A DNA stretch of 64,000 bases from Euptelea pleiosperma (GCA_035048495.1 CM068540.1:16476829-16540828); one strand, 5' to 3'. Counted from the stretch's first letter, positions 46,301 to 53,180 are shown. The notes: generated by a model not told the origin, from the sequence alone. Numbers and translations: made by a program.

Positions 46301-46894
46301 CATGGTATAAAAAATAAGCATCATATACAAAAACTGCTGTGAAATAATACCAGAAAATGTAATAGTCCAGGTTAGAGTGCATCCATAAACTCCATACAGC
46401 TTGATTGAAAGCCAAAATCATAGGGAATGTAGAGAAATAAGACTACATATTTAAGGAACAAGACGAATAATGGTAGCATATGAAATGTTTACGTTGGGAA
46501 CTTAGATGGAGAAAGAGACAAACAGAATCGACTATAAAAGATTTCACAACATTACCTTGGCTACAAAAAAGGTAGTAAACCAGCAGTGCATTAACAAACA
46601 GGAAACACAAATAGGGCTTCAATATTTCTTAGCCCTTTTTTTCTTTTTAATATACTCTTTCTTATAAAAAAAAAAAGAGGAACCACAATGAATCTACCTT
46701 TCTCATAATTCTATTGGAAACCACCTTGCAATCAGAATCTATTTCTCCATCCCGAAGAACCTCATGGGAGCAAATTCCATCCTTTCCGCAGCACTTTTCA
46801 GATTGCTCATTAACTAGGTTCCTCAGCACAGATTGATTCGGAAAGTTATCTGTCCTGTCCCCCTTAGAATGACAACCACCTTGAGATGAAAGTT
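19449..46894 (-). CDS. NADK1: NAD kinase, NADK1 type (eight visible exons, N-terminus outside window)
   Basis: NAD kinase phosphorylates NAD+ with ATP to make NADP+. The NADK1 class of plants is thought to act in the cytosol. Exons in order of transcription are 46698-46894, 46033-46140, 45698-45792, 37854-37960, 30304-30377, 27929-28007, 22062-22369 and 19449-19760. Joined, they give about 425 residues with no stop, and every splice phase matches. Landmarks are [17 protein letters not shown] (NADK1-specific linker), [15 protein letters not shown] (start of the kinase fold), the catalytic GGDG in [34 protein letters not shown] (the conserved NE), [20 protein letters not shown], and the C-terminal [10 protein letters not shown] and [20 protein letters not shown]. 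The family is usually a little over 500 residues, so roughly 100 N-terminal residues are missing. They should be encoded beyond 64,000, past the 15.6-kb nested insertion. All frames are intact, so the gene is probably functional. NADK2 (plastid, much longer) and NADK3 (short) fit less well. Confidence 0.93.
20836..21150 (-). mobile_element. Cluster of tRNA-derived SINE-like units
   Basis: On the minus strand two similar units of about 130 bp each carry a TGAGTTGGTNNGGGCCT box followed about 20-30 bases later by TTGGGTTCAAAACC or TTGGGGTTCAATATC, which resemble RNA polymerase III A and B boxes. A third partial unit keeps GTCCTGGGTTCAAAAATC (21,125-21,141). This is the tandem or dimeric layout of decayed plant SINEs. 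No poly-A tails or clean target duplications were identified. Confidence 0.5.
22060..22061 (-). other. GC splice donor of the NADK1 intron 19,761-22,061
   Basis: The exon end ...CCACAG is followed by GCATGT, where all other donors here are GT. Protein continuity (HPQ|VPG) leaves no alternative GT nearby. CAG|GCATGT matches the strong flanking consensus that GC donors need. Confidence 0.8.
22062..22369 (-). CDS. NADK1: NADK1 exon g
   Basis: [20 protein letters not shown]..., [48 protein letters not shown]; 102 full codons after the split Gln. It carries the conserved NE and GSTAY motifs that bind NAD. The acceptor is CTTTAG. The exon ends in phase 0 directly before GCATGT, so the donor is GC rather than GT. 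Confidence 0.94.
22678..23115. mobile_element. hAT-type MITE with 8-bp target duplication
   Basis: The perfect direct repeat ACCATCCT flanks it (22,670-22,677 and 23,116-23,123). The ends are TAGGGCTGTCAATGGATA and the inverse of TATCTGTCGACAGCCCTA. The interior is AT-rich and packed with TATCCGA/TCGGATA motifs in both orientations. The 8-bp duplication and TAGGG ends are typical of hAT MITEs. It lies in an NADK1 intron and has no coding capacity. Confidence 0.88.
23201..23235 (+). mobile_element. 35-bp poly-A-tailed micro-insertion with 15-bp target duplication
   Basis: ATGAGTGAACACTGT occurs on both sides (ending at 23,200 and 23,250) of a 35-bp piece that ends in a run of about 11 A. Long direct repeats and a 3' poly-A tail are the signature of LINE-driven insertion. 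The inserted piece is too short to assign to a parent element. Confidence 0.65.
23251..24118. other. NADK1 intron sequence, nothing recognised
   Basis: No exon-like frame, terminal repeats or known element ends were found. Confidence 0.4.
24119..24904 (+). mobile_element. Deleted copia element: LTR fragment, inverted LTR piece, internal tail
   Basis: 24,119-24,465 matches the first 350 bp of the LTR at 24,905 (for example GTATGTGTGAGGTG, GTGACTTAGAGGCCTA). It is followed by about 155 bp (24,465-24,620) that is the inverse of the same LTR's palindrome region (compare about 25,335-25,430). Then comes about 280 bp of other sequence ending in the polypurine tract CCAAAAGGGGAGT just before the full LTR. 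So this is the left part of an element that lost nearly all its coding region and suffered an inversion. Confidence 0.65.
24905..26340 (+). repeat. 3' LTR of a long-LTR copia-type element
   Basis: It starts TGTTAAGTC immediately after a polypurine tract and ends with the C-rich pattern common to these LTRs, GAGGTAACCTTCACA. U3 carries (A/C)AATCGATCGGAC/CAATCGATTGG palindromes (25,226-25,385). A weak TATA-like CTCTAAATAC follows near 25,470. A 16-C run lies at 26,303-26,318. It sits inside an NADK1 intron, in the opposite orientation to the gene. Confidence 0.7.
26341..27426. other. NADK1 intron sequence, nothing recognised
   Basis: Contains a local direct repeat of 'GCAATAATATCATAAT' (about 26,850 and 26,936) but no coding or element signature. 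Confidence 0.4.
27427..27643. mobile_element. hAT-like MITE, GGCTGTCAA ends
   Basis: The ends TACGGCTGTCAACTGG and CATTGACAGCCCTA are inverse copies and match the termini of the hAT MITE at 22,678-23,115. The interior is different and GC-richer. Flanking 8-mers (ATAAGAAG and TCTACAAG) match only in part, so the target duplication is not confirmed. Confidence 0.55.
27929..28007 (-). CDS. NADK1: NADK1 exon f
   Basis: [20 protein letters not shown], then GFMTPF, ending with one base of the next codon. The acceptor is TTATAG and the donor GTATCC. Continuity with exons e and g is exact (VLW|AAS and TPF|QSEHY). Confidence 0.95.
28629..28947 (-). mobile_element. TRIM (terminal-repeat retrotransposon in miniature), 319 bp
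   Basis: Two direct repeats, 28,829-28,947 (119 bp, 5' LTR) and 28,629-28,740 (112 bp, 3' LTR), start TGTTGTTGCGC and end ...AACA on the minus strand. Between them, in the right order, are a primer-binding site TGGTATCAGAGCGG directly after the first LTR and a purine-rich CGTGCGGGAGGG directly before the second. The internal part is only about 88 bp and cannot code. Flanks ATTTC and ATGTC could be a 5-bp target duplication with one change. It lies in the NADK1 intron between exons e and f, in the gene's orientation. Confidence 0.85.
28948..30303. other. NADK1 intron sequence, nothing recognised
   Basis: AT-rich, with no exon-like frame or clear element ends. Confidence 0.4.
30304..30377 (-). 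CDS. NADK1: NADK1 exon e with the catalytic GGDG motif
   Basis: [24 protein letters not shown], 24 codons after a split Asp. The GGDG loop contains the Asp that acts in phosphoryl transfer and nucleotide binding. The acceptor is TTTACAG and the donor GTATGT. Confidence 0.95.
30681..30961 (+). repeat. LTR with adjoining primer-binding site, no internal genes
   Basis: It begins TGTTAATG and contains a TATA-like stretch (TATATATATC, about 30,855). It is followed at 30,963 by TGGTATCAAAGCG, the initiator Met tRNA primer site. About 350 bp of leader-like sequence follows, with 'AGGGTTT' repeats, then a LINE fragment, so gag and pol of this element are missing. The exact right end is uncertain by a few bases. 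Confidence 0.6.
31430..32637 (+). pseudogene. LINE reverse transcriptase and zf-RVT domain, part 1
   Basis: Across stops and frame changes the plus strand reads [16 protein letters not shown] (the FADD form of the catalytic motif, 31,548-31,559), [41 protein letters not shown], then the C-terminal zf-RVT region ([23 protein letters not shown]). This is the order of a plant L1-type ORF2. At 32,637 it is cut by a copia LTR, and the same reading continues at 36,497. The 5' part (endonuclease) is absent. Confidence 0.85.
32264..32306 (+). repeat. 18-bp direct repeat around a 7-bp A-rich insertion
   Basis: AAAATGTGGTGTAGACAC occurs at 32,264-32,281 and again at 32,289-32,306, with only TTATAAA between. 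It interrupts the LINE reading frame and looks like a target duplication around a nearly empty insertion. Confidence 0.7.
32860..33360. mobile_element. hAT-like MITE with 8-bp duplication CATGCCCA
   Basis: CATGCCCA flanks it exactly (32,852-32,859 and 33,361-33,368). The duplication lies within the codons for GMR of the copia RNase H end ([11 protein letters not shown]). The right end, inverse AGCAAGGTTCTAAACTTCG, and the left end TAGTTTTAAAATTTGAC are imperfect inverse copies. A larger relative is at about 43,234-45,060. Confidence 0.8.
33446..33533 (-). other. Primer-binding site and leader of the truncated Copia-3-type element
   Basis: TGGTATCAAAGC, then leader sequence (GACGGTTATGTGAGCAT) shared with 53,168-53,252. 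Confidence 0.75.
33534..33882 (-). repeat. LTR of the Copia-3 family, with leader but no body
   Basis: On the minus strand it matches the LTRs at 52,849-53,164 and 57,909-58,233 (TGTTGGAG..., CACTATTCACGTGAATAGTG, ...TTATTTACA). It lacks about 20 bp near the start and contains (AC)n and (TA)n tracts. It is followed by the primer site TGGTATCAAAGC (33,519-33,530) and the family's leader down to about 33,446, where the sequence jumps into RNase H code of Copia-4. It is therefore a deletion product. Confidence 0.8.
34490..34832. promoter_or_regulatory. Array of 13 CAATCGATTGG palindromes in the LTR U3
   Basis: Thirteen copies of (C)NAATCGATTGG or one-base variants occur in about 340 bp, roughly every 20-40 bp. 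The central part is a tandem duplication of about 62 bp. The array ends about 80 bp upstream of the TATA box at 34,915. Position and symmetry suggest dimeric transcription-factor sites, an inference. Confidence 0.6.
35612..35645 (+). repeat. 24-nt poly-C run at the LTR end
   Basis: C runs from 35,616 to 35,639, in the same place as the 16-C run at 26,303-26,318 of the related LTR. Confidence 0.9.
35670..36278 (-). pseudogene. Copia-4 integrase fragment
   Basis: The minus strand encodes the integrase core: [20 protein letters not shown] with the first catalytic Asp region, [12 protein letters not shown] (the DxGxEY position), then [20 protein letters not shown] and [11 protein letters not shown]. 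The zinc-finger part ([12 protein letters not shown]) runs straight into the 5' LTR at 36,279, so everything from the primer site through protease was deleted with a breakpoint at the LTR edge. Confidence 0.85.
36497..36790 (+). pseudogene. LINE zf-RVT domain, part 2
   Basis: Directly continues the zf-RVT region broken at 32,637: [31 protein letters not shown], then [11 protein letters not shown]. It ends near an (AC)n(AT)n repeat that may be the former 3' end. Confidence 0.8.
36820..37199. mobile_element. Fold-back MITE, GGGTTAGGATATAA ends
   Basis: The left end GGGTTAGGATATAATGACTC and the inverse of the right end GAGTCTTATATCCCAACCC match, and the arms extend about 60 bp. The flanking ATATATATG occurs at 36,809-36,817 and 37,200-37,208, a possible 9-bp target copy in AT-rich sequence. 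It shares its core with 1,282-1,512 and, partly, with 37,210-37,350. Confidence 0.65.
37210..37853. other. NADK1 intron with a decayed MITE relative
   Basis: 37,210-37,350 repeats 'GGTGAAGATGATCTCACCAT' and neighbouring motifs of the preceding family in a degraded form. Nothing is recognised in the remainder. Confidence 0.4.
37854..37960 (-). CDS. NADK1: NADK1 exon d
   Basis: [16 protein letters not shown]...NFVQTWED, starting by completing the split Arg codon and ending with one base of an Asp codon. The acceptor is TCCACAG and the donor GTGAGC. It is separated from exon c by 7.7 kb of transposon-filled intron. Confidence 0.93.
37961..38780. other. NADK1 intron sequence, nothing recognised
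   Basis: No exon-like frame or element ends found. Confidence 0.4.
38780..39385 (+). pseudogene. LINE C-terminal RNase H domain
   Basis: With frame changes the plus strand reads [65 protein letters not shown]. These are the motifs of the RNase H (RVT_3) domain that ends plant L1-type ORF2. An A-rich 3' end follows (ATTAATAAAACTTATC...AAATAAATAAACAAATAA). The reverse transcriptase part is not adjacent, so this is a 5'-truncated copy. Confidence 0.8.
40131..40172. repeat. About 12-bp direct repeat around a poly-A micro-insertion
   Basis: TAGTTGCCTGCT and TAGTTGCCTACT flank a piece of about 18 bp that is mostly A (40,143-40,160), inside the RNase H code of Copia-5. It looks like a tiny poly-A insertion with a target duplication. 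Confidence 0.6.
40180..40615. mobile_element. Insertion of unknown type in Copia-5
   Basis: This stretch separates RNase H from reverse transcriptase code. Its ends carry 'GTGTCCTTATGTGTGGACACGG' variants and 'TTTGCCGAGTCCGACACC', and it holds a (GA)n run (40,333-40,365) and a 29-bp minisatellite. The exact ends are not resolved. Confidence 0.4.
40458..40562. repeat. 29-bp minisatellite, about 4 copies
   Basis: ATAAATTAATAATTTTTTTT followed by GAAAAGAAA recurs at 40,461, 40,490, 40,519 and 40,549. Confidence 0.85.
41151..41465. other. NADK1 intron, nothing recognised
   Basis: No coding or repeat structure seen before the minisatellite starts. Confidence 0.35.
41466..41880. repeat. 34-bp-period minisatellite
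   Basis: Units of consensus CTGTTNTACTATAACAATCA, then GTCTATATATGGGA, start at 41,500, 41,535, 41,569, 41,603, 41,637, 41,671, 41,706, 41,740 and 41,774. Spacing is 34 or 35 nearly every time. Divergence between units is high, but the phase is kept over roughly 11 units. Confidence 0.85.
41881..43089 (+). repeat. Possible end of a Ty3/gypsy-type LTR
   Basis: The segment ends with GGATTTGGGGTGTGACA (43,073-43,089), the usual 3' end of many plant gypsy LTRs. It contains 'GAAACTCACCCGTATTATTA' and TTTTTCAGAT, which are common in such LTRs. There is no primer site after it and no start TGTCAC found, so the call is tentative. Confidence 0.35.
43234..45060. mobile_element. hAT-like fold-back element, larger relative of 32,860-33,360
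   Basis: The left arm (GCACGGTTTTAAAAATCGAA ... GAGAAGTTTGGAGGATTATC) and the right arm (GCAAAATTCTCCAACTTTCC ... AAGTTTAGAACCTTGCT) are inverse copies and match the 501-bp element at 32,860. A second MITE is inserted in the left arm. The middle part (about 43,900-44,870) is AT-rich and non-coding. No target duplication was identified. Confidence 0.55.
43527..43889. mobile_element. hAT-type MITE nested in the fold-back element, 8-bp duplication
   Basis: CTCATAAC flanks it exactly (43,519-43,526 and 43,890-43,897). The ends GGTTCAAAATCTC and inverse GGCTTAAAATATTC are imperfect inverse copies, and the interior has many GTCTCGTT/GAGACG motifs in both orientations. Homology of the sequence outside to 33,120-33,180 confirms it as an insertion. 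Confidence 0.8.
45170..45631. mobile_element. MITE with GGGCCTGTTTGGTA ends
   Basis: GGGCCTGTTTGGTA (45,170 on) and TACCAAACAGGCCC (to 45,631) are perfect inverse copies. The interior has 'GCGGGAAAATATTTG' inverted motifs and no coding capacity. The termini resemble hAT or PIF/Harbinger MITEs. Neither an 8-bp nor a TAA duplication is clear (flanks TTG and TTA). Confidence 0.7.
45698..45792 (-). CDS. NADK1: NADK1 exon c
   Basis: [20 protein letters not shown]...AEMVR; the final Arg codon is split (AG|A). The acceptor is TTCCAG and the donor GTGTGG. This is the first beta strand of the kinase fold. Confidence 0.92.
46033..46140 (-). CDS. NADK1: NADK1 exon b
   Basis: 36 codons, [11 protein letters not shown]...TAERSSKQ, phase 0 at both ends. 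The acceptor must be the TAG at 46,141-46,143. Using the AG four bases upstream (46,145-46,146) would put an in-frame TAG at the exon start. The donor is GTAATA. Confidence 0.88.
46698..46894 (-). CDS. NADK1: NADK1 exon a (first visible)
   Basis: The exon opens after TTACAG and ends before the donor GTAGAT. It begins with two bases of a split codon and ends in phase 0 (...[11 protein letters not shown]). It encodes a variable, Cys-rich segment with [14 protein letters not shown], as in NADK1 N-terminal regions. The acceptor is the least certain boundary. Confidence 0.8.
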
Positions 46895-47627
46895 CTGTAA
46901 TCCAAGCCAGTACATCTCTTGGTTAAGACGATTTCATTATGAACACTGAAAAAACTAAAATTAATATATGCACATAAAAGGGCATGCAAAGAACAAAATG
47001 ATATACTAAATACTTGAACGTATAGTAGCCTTTCTAACAATTACCTCAAGATTTAAATTCCTACTGTACTACCTCAAAGAAACATCTTTATGCAAAACTG
47101 AGACTTGTCCAATTTGATTGATATAAATAGAATGAGTTTTGGAATACTGACTAATGTGAACACTGGTTACATAATAAATAAGGGCATTTTAGCGCAACCC
47201 ATGATAAAATGGCTGAATTAGTAAGACCTCCTTGTACTTCTAAATATTAAGGTTACCTCCTTGACTATCAACCAACGTTGTGTACAAACACCCAAACGTA
47301 ACGAACAAATCAACTTTGTCAATGTTTTGGCTGGGAAAGTTGATTTTCATGAAATTTCAGACTCTTGATCATGTTATCTGAGATCACCATTTTTCTGCAC
47401 AACCTGGTTTTCAATATTTCTAGCCTCATTTGAATTGCTTCAAGTTCATATTTTTATCAGAAATCAATCAACTATGGAGGGTTGATACACTGCTTACGTA
47501 TGGGTGTTAGTCAATAACGTTGCACGATGGTCAAAGGGGGGGGTGACCTTACATGGGGGTATTTCTAACCAAATCTACAGGGGGTAGTGCTAAAATGCCC
47601 AATAAATAATTGATTAAGTGACAGTAT
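46895..47627. other. NADK1 5'-most visible intron, left part
   Basis: I searched the minus strand here for the missing N-terminal exon and found none. It ends at the ACTAC target duplication of Copia-1. Confidence 0.6.
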
Positions 47628-47842
47628 ACTACAGTTGAAATAAAGTCCTGTACTGTAGGGAGAAAGGGAAGAGAGAAGAGAAGAGGAAAGAGAAGGGTTG
47701 TGTGTTAACCCTACAGGGCCTACACACACCCCAATAAATCTTATTTATATTAATAAGTGTGGGCCCTTACATAAGTGACAAAATAAGTACATAGAGACAC
47801 TAAACAATAGCTAATAACGGAGACGCCCTTTAACACTCCCCC

Positions 47843-48643
47843 TCAAGTTGGGACATAGATATCAATCATGCCCAACTTGTCCAAGCACTTACAAAACGGA
47901 GCCGATGCAACACCTTTTGTGAGAATGTTAGCTAGTTGATCATATGTAGGAATGAAAGGAGCGCAGATCACTCTCGATGTCACCTTTTCACGAATAAAGT
48001 GACGATCCACCTCGATGTGTTTGGTCTTGTCATGTTGCACTGGGTTGTGGGTAATACTTATCGCCGCCTTGTTGTCGCAATATAATGACATGGATCCTTC
48101 TATGGGGAAACCGAGTTCTCCAAGTAACACCTTAAGCCTCAGTAACTCACAGACACCATGGGCCATTGATCGGAACTCAACTTTTGCACTCGACTGTGCA
48201 ACAACTTGTTGTTTTTTACTTCGTCATGTAACCAGATTTCCTCTCACAAAAGTATAATACACTGATGTAGATCGCCTATCATCTTGGGCGCCTACCCAAT
48301 CTGCATCTGTGAAACCCTCCACACGCATGTGGCCCTGATGATTGAATAGGTGGCCACGACCTGGGGAAGATTTTAAGTACCTTCGTATGCAACTTCCAAA
48401 TGTGGAGTCCGAGGAGAATGCATTTACTGACTAACTACACTCACTGCATATGCACTATTAGGGCGAGTATGTGCTAGGTATATAAGTCTCCCTACCAATC
48501 GCTGGAAGCTACTCACATCCTCCAAAGGCTCCCCAGACTGACCATCAAGTTTATGATTTGCCTCAATGGGTGTGTTGACAGGCCGAGCCCCTAGCATACC
48601 AGTATCCTATAGCAGGTCCAATACATATTTCCTCTGGGAGATG
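47843..48643 (-). pseudogene. Copia-1 RT C-terminus and RNase H
   Basis: Reads [10 protein letters not shown], a shortened RT end, then QRLVGRLIYLAHTRP, and RNase H with MSLYCDNKAAISITHNPVQH, KTKHIEVDRHFIREK, LANILTKG and the end KLGMIDIYVPT. The YCDNKAA, HIEVDRHFIRE and ADILTK-like motifs are the copia RNase H hallmarks. Frameshifts occur upstream of 48,166. The polypurine tract (minus strand, 47,836-47,847) follows. Confidence 0.9.
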
Positions 48644-49625
48644 TGTTATCAGATACATATTTTATACGTATATACTATATTTTGGTTCTATGTAAATATC
48701 CCTTGATGTGAGGGGTATACTTGTCTTTTGTTTTGGTCTTTTATATAAATAAGATTTATGGAGTCATAGTGAAATACACATGACATCCTTTCCCTCTCTT
48801 CTCTCTCCTCTCTATCTTCTTCTTATTCATCTTTGAAATCCTAATTTAACCTAATTCAACTTGGTATCAGAACTTAAATCTATCCATTCTACCTAGACCC
48901 TTATTGTATAAACCCATAGAGGGAGGGTCTATCACCCATCGCTGATGCTGACGTCATTAGACTGTCATGCTGACGTCAACAACTCTTTAAGCTTGACCTC
49001 CATCTCCAAAAGCTTCCCTACTTGATGAAGCTCTATTTTTCAAGATTTTTGGTGATTTTTGTCAAATTTTTTGGGACCATCTTGGAGTACTTTCAGGCGA
49101 TCTTCTCCGAAAATAGGTTTAATCGTGGCTTTTGTTTCCAGCTCTTCTCCTGATCTGTTAGGGCTTTTTTGTCGAGGTTTCTTGATTGGGTTAGCCTCTT
49201 TACATAATGAGGAATCCATTGATACCTGTCATGCCTCGATTGGTTGTTGATTGAAGTTGTGGGATCGAAAACCCCATAAATTTATTATCGCCTGGCCATT
49301 TTTTTTTTGCGTTTTTCAGCCTGCTCAAAGGGTATAAAACCCATCTGATGGTTGTGAGATCTTATTTTCCTACTGTGTGGTGATTCTATGAGGCTGTGGG
49401 ATGAAACTTCCCCTTTAAGTGCTGCTCGAGATTTTTTTTAGCCATTTTTGGCGATCGGTTGGACCTTTTAGGCTATCCAACTCTGTTCCAACCCTTTTTT
49501 CATGCTGTATAAGGTTCCTACCGTGCTTCAATCTATTGGTGGACTACTACTAGGGATCCCCGGGTCTATTATGGCTTTCTCAGGGCCTTTTTTGACTATC
49601 ATATAGTCCTTTTGCAGCTTCTTGT

Positions 49626-50850
49626 ATGTTTTTATCGCTCTGTTCTTGCCTCGTGTGTTTTATTGGCATTCCAATTGCTATCTTGTTGTTTTTATTGGGT
49701 TTGGTTCGTTATAGAAAAACAACCATCGCCAATGGAAAAATAGCTACCACCCTCGGACACTCCCTCAGAGTCAGAGATGAGCACGGAAGTTCCCCCAAGT
49801 TGAGTTGGAGGGCCTATGTGTATCGTCTGGCCTACAAGAACCCGAGCTTAAAGATTACTTTGGTGAAATTAGACGGCAAGAATTATCAACGGTGGGCTCA
49901 GGCTGCACGGTTATTTATTGGAGGCCGTGGGAAGCTAGGACACACTACAGGGGATACAGTTGAGCCTCTCAGGACTGATCCATTGTATCGACAGTGGGAG
50001 ACAGATGACCTTACTGTCATGTCATGGCTCCTCAACTCTATTGAGCCGGATATCAGCCAGAGTTTCTTATTCATGCGCACAGCTCGAGAAGTCTGGGAGA
50101 TTACACAGAAGACCTATTCCCAGCAACAGAACAATGGCAGGGCATTCCAGCTAAAGCAGAATATCTCCCACTTCAGGCATGTGGAGAAGTCTTTTGCTCA
50201 GTACTATACCTCCCTTCGCACCTTGTCACAGGAGCTCGATAATTATTTACTCTTATCAGCCCCTTCAACCAGAGGAGATTGCTCCTTATCAGCGACATGT
50301 GGAGAAGGGTCGGATATTTGAGTTCCATTCTGGACTCAATCCGTCGTATGTGCTCGCTCGTGTCTAGATCTTGAGCAGCAGAGTGGATCTTCTCTCTCTC
50401 GGTGAGGTATACGCCTATCTTCAGAGTGAGGAGAGTCGGCAGATTTCCCTTCGGGATGAGCACCTCATCCAAGAGCGATCAGCGCTAGTTGCTTCTCCTG
50501 CCTACTATCCCCAGCAGTCTCAGATATGTCCATCTTATCAGCCTCCTACTTTCGCTCCATCCTATGCTTCTACAGGTTCTTCTGGGAAACTCTCGACTAG
50601 GGAGAGGCCCAAGTGTGACTACTACGGCAAACTGGGGTATGGTCATCCTAGCCAGCATGGGTTTTTTGGTGTTCATACGGCCAGTATGGATACTCCAGTT
50701 CCCCCCTCAGGGATAGTCTGTACCGAGTTCTTTTACATTGGCTTCACCTGGTGGTATTTCTGCCACGGAGCTTGCAGGCCTTCGATGATTGCTTCAGCAG
50801 CTGGATTGTCCTTCTGTTACATCGTCTACCTCCTTTGCTCAGTCAGGTAA
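49626..50850 (+). pseudogene. Copia-2 gag
   Basis: Capsid domain LDGKNYQRWAQAARLFIGGR, LTVMSWLLNSIEPDISQSFL, REVWEITQKTYSQQQNNGRA, FQLKQNISHFRHVEKSFAQY, a frame change near 50,245, then RIFEFHSGLNPSYVLARV and VYAYLQSEESRQ. The zinc knuckle (CDYYGKLGYGHPSQHGF) has lost its second and last Cys. Confidence 0.88.
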
Positions 50851-50894
50851 CACTAGCCTTGCTCATCACGTGTCTCTTCCATCATCCAATCCCA

Positions 50895-51180
50895 CTTGAA
50901 TCATTGATTCAGGGGCTTCGGAATACATGACGGGCATGCCCTCGTTATGTTCTAGTTATTCCATTTGTTCTGGCCGTGATAAGGTGAAGACTGCTGATGG
51001 CACCTTATCCTGTGTCTGGGAAAGGGAATATCCTTCCCTCTCCTACACTGCTTCTTTCATTTGTTTTGCATGTTCCTAGATTTACTTCTAACCTATTATT
51101 TATCAGTGTGCTTTAACTAAGACCCTAAACGGTAGTGTCACTTTCTCCCCTACTTCTTGTGTCTTTCAGGACCTAGAGAC
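50895..51180 (+). pseudogene. Copia-2 protease remnant
   Basis: IDSGASEYMTGMPS with DSGA kept, then CSGRDKVKTADGTL and a frameshift. It is clearly derived from copia protease but broken. Confidence 0.75.
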
Positions 51181-51217
51181 GAAGAGGACGATTGGCACTG
51201 GACATGAAGATGTTGTT

Positions 51218-51875
51218 TTGAGTTGGCATGCCCGTCTGGGGTATGTTTCTTTTCAGTATTTGAAACTCTTATTTTCCACTTTAATTGTTTATGTTTCGCT
51301 TTCTACTTTACACTGTGAGACTTGTGAGCTCTCCAAGCATTGTAGATCGATTTTCCCTTCCAGAGGTAATAGAAGTACTACTTGTTTTGACATTGTACAT
51401 TCTGATGTATGGGGTCCTTCCCTAACTACTTCTATTTTTGGCTTCCGTTATTTTGTTTCATTTGTTGATGATCATACTAGGTGCACATGGGTTTATCTAA
51501 TGAAACCAAAGATGAGGCTCATTCCATCTTTCGATGTTTTCATAAGATGATCCAAACCCAGTATGGCGTTCCCATCAAGGTCCTTTGTACTGACCAGGGT
51601 GGAGAATATATGTTTGGGGGCCTTCAACACTATCTCTTTGACCATGGGATTTGTCACCAAAATTTCTACAGTTACATCCCTCAACAGAATGGTGTAGCTA
51701 AAAAGAAAATGTGACATTTGACTGAGGTAGCTCGATCTCTTTTGATTGGCTCCCATGTCACCAAATCCTAATGGTCGGATACTGTGTTGATGGCTGCCTA
51801 CTTGACTAACAGAATGCCATCTTGCATGCTCAATTTCCAATCTCCTACTCAGGTCCTTGCTCCTGGATTCACCCC
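51218..51875 (+). pseudogene. Copia-2 integrase
   Basis: [35 protein letters not shown] (zinc finger), DIVHSDVWGPSLTTSIFGFR, FVSFVDDHTRCTWVYLM, CTDQGGEYMFGGLQHYL, IPQQNGVAKKKM. The usual Asn after DxG (DNGGEY) is Gln here. It ends abruptly at SPTQVLAPG, after which RT begins, so the C-terminal part is missing. Confidence 0.88.
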
Positions 51876-51899
51876 ACCAGGGCATAACAGTAGAGTGCG

Positions 51900-52513
51900 T
51901 CGACTAAGGAAAGCCCCCTATGGGCTTAAGCAATCTCCGAGAGCATGGTTCAAGAGGTTTACCTTAGCAGTGAAGAAGCTGGCCTACACTCAGTCAAGCT
52001 GACCATACATTCTTTGTGAAGCATGTAGGAAAGAGTACCACTACCCTCATAGTCTATGTTGATGACATCATTCTGATAGGGAATGATGCCGAGGAGGTGA
52101 CAAAGTTGAAGAATCACCTAGTAGGAGAATTTGAGACGAAAGATCTAGGGTCCCTCAAGTACTTCCTTGGCATAGAGGTTGCAAGATCCAGCCAAGGGAT
52201 CTTCATCTCACAAATGAAGTATATTCCTGACCTATTGAAGGACTCTGGAAAGTTGGGAGTCAAACCAGTGGAGACTCCCATAGAGCAGAATCACCAGTTG
52301 GCCGATTCGAGCAGCGAGCTTCTACAGGATGTGGGGGGTTTTCAACGACTGGTTGGGAGATTGATCTATCTCTCCCTAACTCGACTAGACATTGTTTATG
52401 CGGTCAGTGTTATCATCCAGTACATGCATTCTCCTAGGGAAATCCATTTAGAGGCAGCATACAGGATTTTGAGATATCTCAAGTTTACCTCTGGCAGAGG
52501 CCTTCTCTTCTAG
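51900..52513 (+). pseudogene. Copia-2 reverse transcriptase, second half
   Basis: LRKAPYGLKQSPRAWFKRF, a stop, then [20 protein letters not shown] (catalytic YVDD intact), [58 protein letters not shown]. The first half of RT was deleted together with the end of integrase. Confidence 0.9.
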
Positions 52514-52525
52514 AAGAATGACCCC

Positions 52526-52848
52526 ATGAGAGTTGAGTCATACACTGATGCAGACTGGGCCAGTGCCAAGGGTGATTGGCGGCCTACTTCAGGCTATTGC
52601 ACCTTTGTTGGGGGCAATTTAGTTACTTGGAGGAACAACAAGCAACCGGTAGTGCCAAATCTAGTGCAGAGGCAGAATTCAGGGCAATGGCCTGTTGGAG
52701 TTTATGTAATACACCCACGTGCCAAGGGTGATAGGCGGTCTACTTCAGGCTATTGCACCTTTGTTGGGGGCAATTTAGTTACTTGGAGGAACAAGAAGCA
52801 ACCGGTAGTGCCAGATCCAGTGCAGAGGCAGAATTCAGGGCAATGGCT
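52526..52848 (+). pseudogene. Copia-2 RNase H, first part, with internal duplication
   Basis: RVESYTDADWASAKGDWRPT (catalytic Asp region) and SGYCTFVGGNLVTWRN occur twice because 52,565-52,720 is duplicated as 52,721-52,876. The domain is then cut by Copia-3 and continues at 58,234. Confidence 0.9.
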
Positions 52849-52876
52849 TGTTGGAGTTTATGTAATACACCCACGT
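52565..52876 (+). repeat. 156-bp tandem duplication spanning the Copia-2/Copia-3 junction
   Basis: Copy one is 52,565-52,720 and copy two 52,721-52,876; I count six differences. Each copy contains 128 bp of Copia-2 RNase H followed by the first 28 bp of the Copia-3 LTR (TGTTGGAGTTTATG on). The breakpoint shows a 3-bp microhomology, GTG. Because the unit contains the junction, the duplication came after the Copia-3 insertion. Confidence 0.9.
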
Positions 52877-52988
52877 GGGTGTCTCAAGTGGGCTGCGTCC
52901 CACTTCCCACGTGGGGCTCTTTTTGGGTTTTCACTATTCACATGAATAGTGTCACGTGAATAGTGCTACTCTTTTGTAGGGTTTCTCC

Positions 52989-53028
<40 letters not shown>

Positions 53029-53167
53029 GTGTGTGAAAGAGAAATTCATTCTCCTTTTCTCACAACTTCTCTAACTCTAATCTCCTTCTCCACCTTCCGC
53101 CTCCATTACACTTTTTCTCTCTTCTCTCTACAACCTTCATCTACTGGTTACAACTTTATTTACAACA

Positions 53168-53180
53168 TGGTATCAAAGCA
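53168..53180 (+). other. Copia-3 primer-binding site
   Basis: TGGTATCAAAGCA, three bases after the LTR, complementary to the initiator Met tRNA 3' end with one change. Confidence 0.9.

Noticed and set aside
46895..47627. Site of the missing NADK1 N-terminal exon
   Set aside because: No minus-strand frame with a suitable donor and NADK1-like sequence is present. The exon is more likely beyond the Copia-1 insertion and outside the window.
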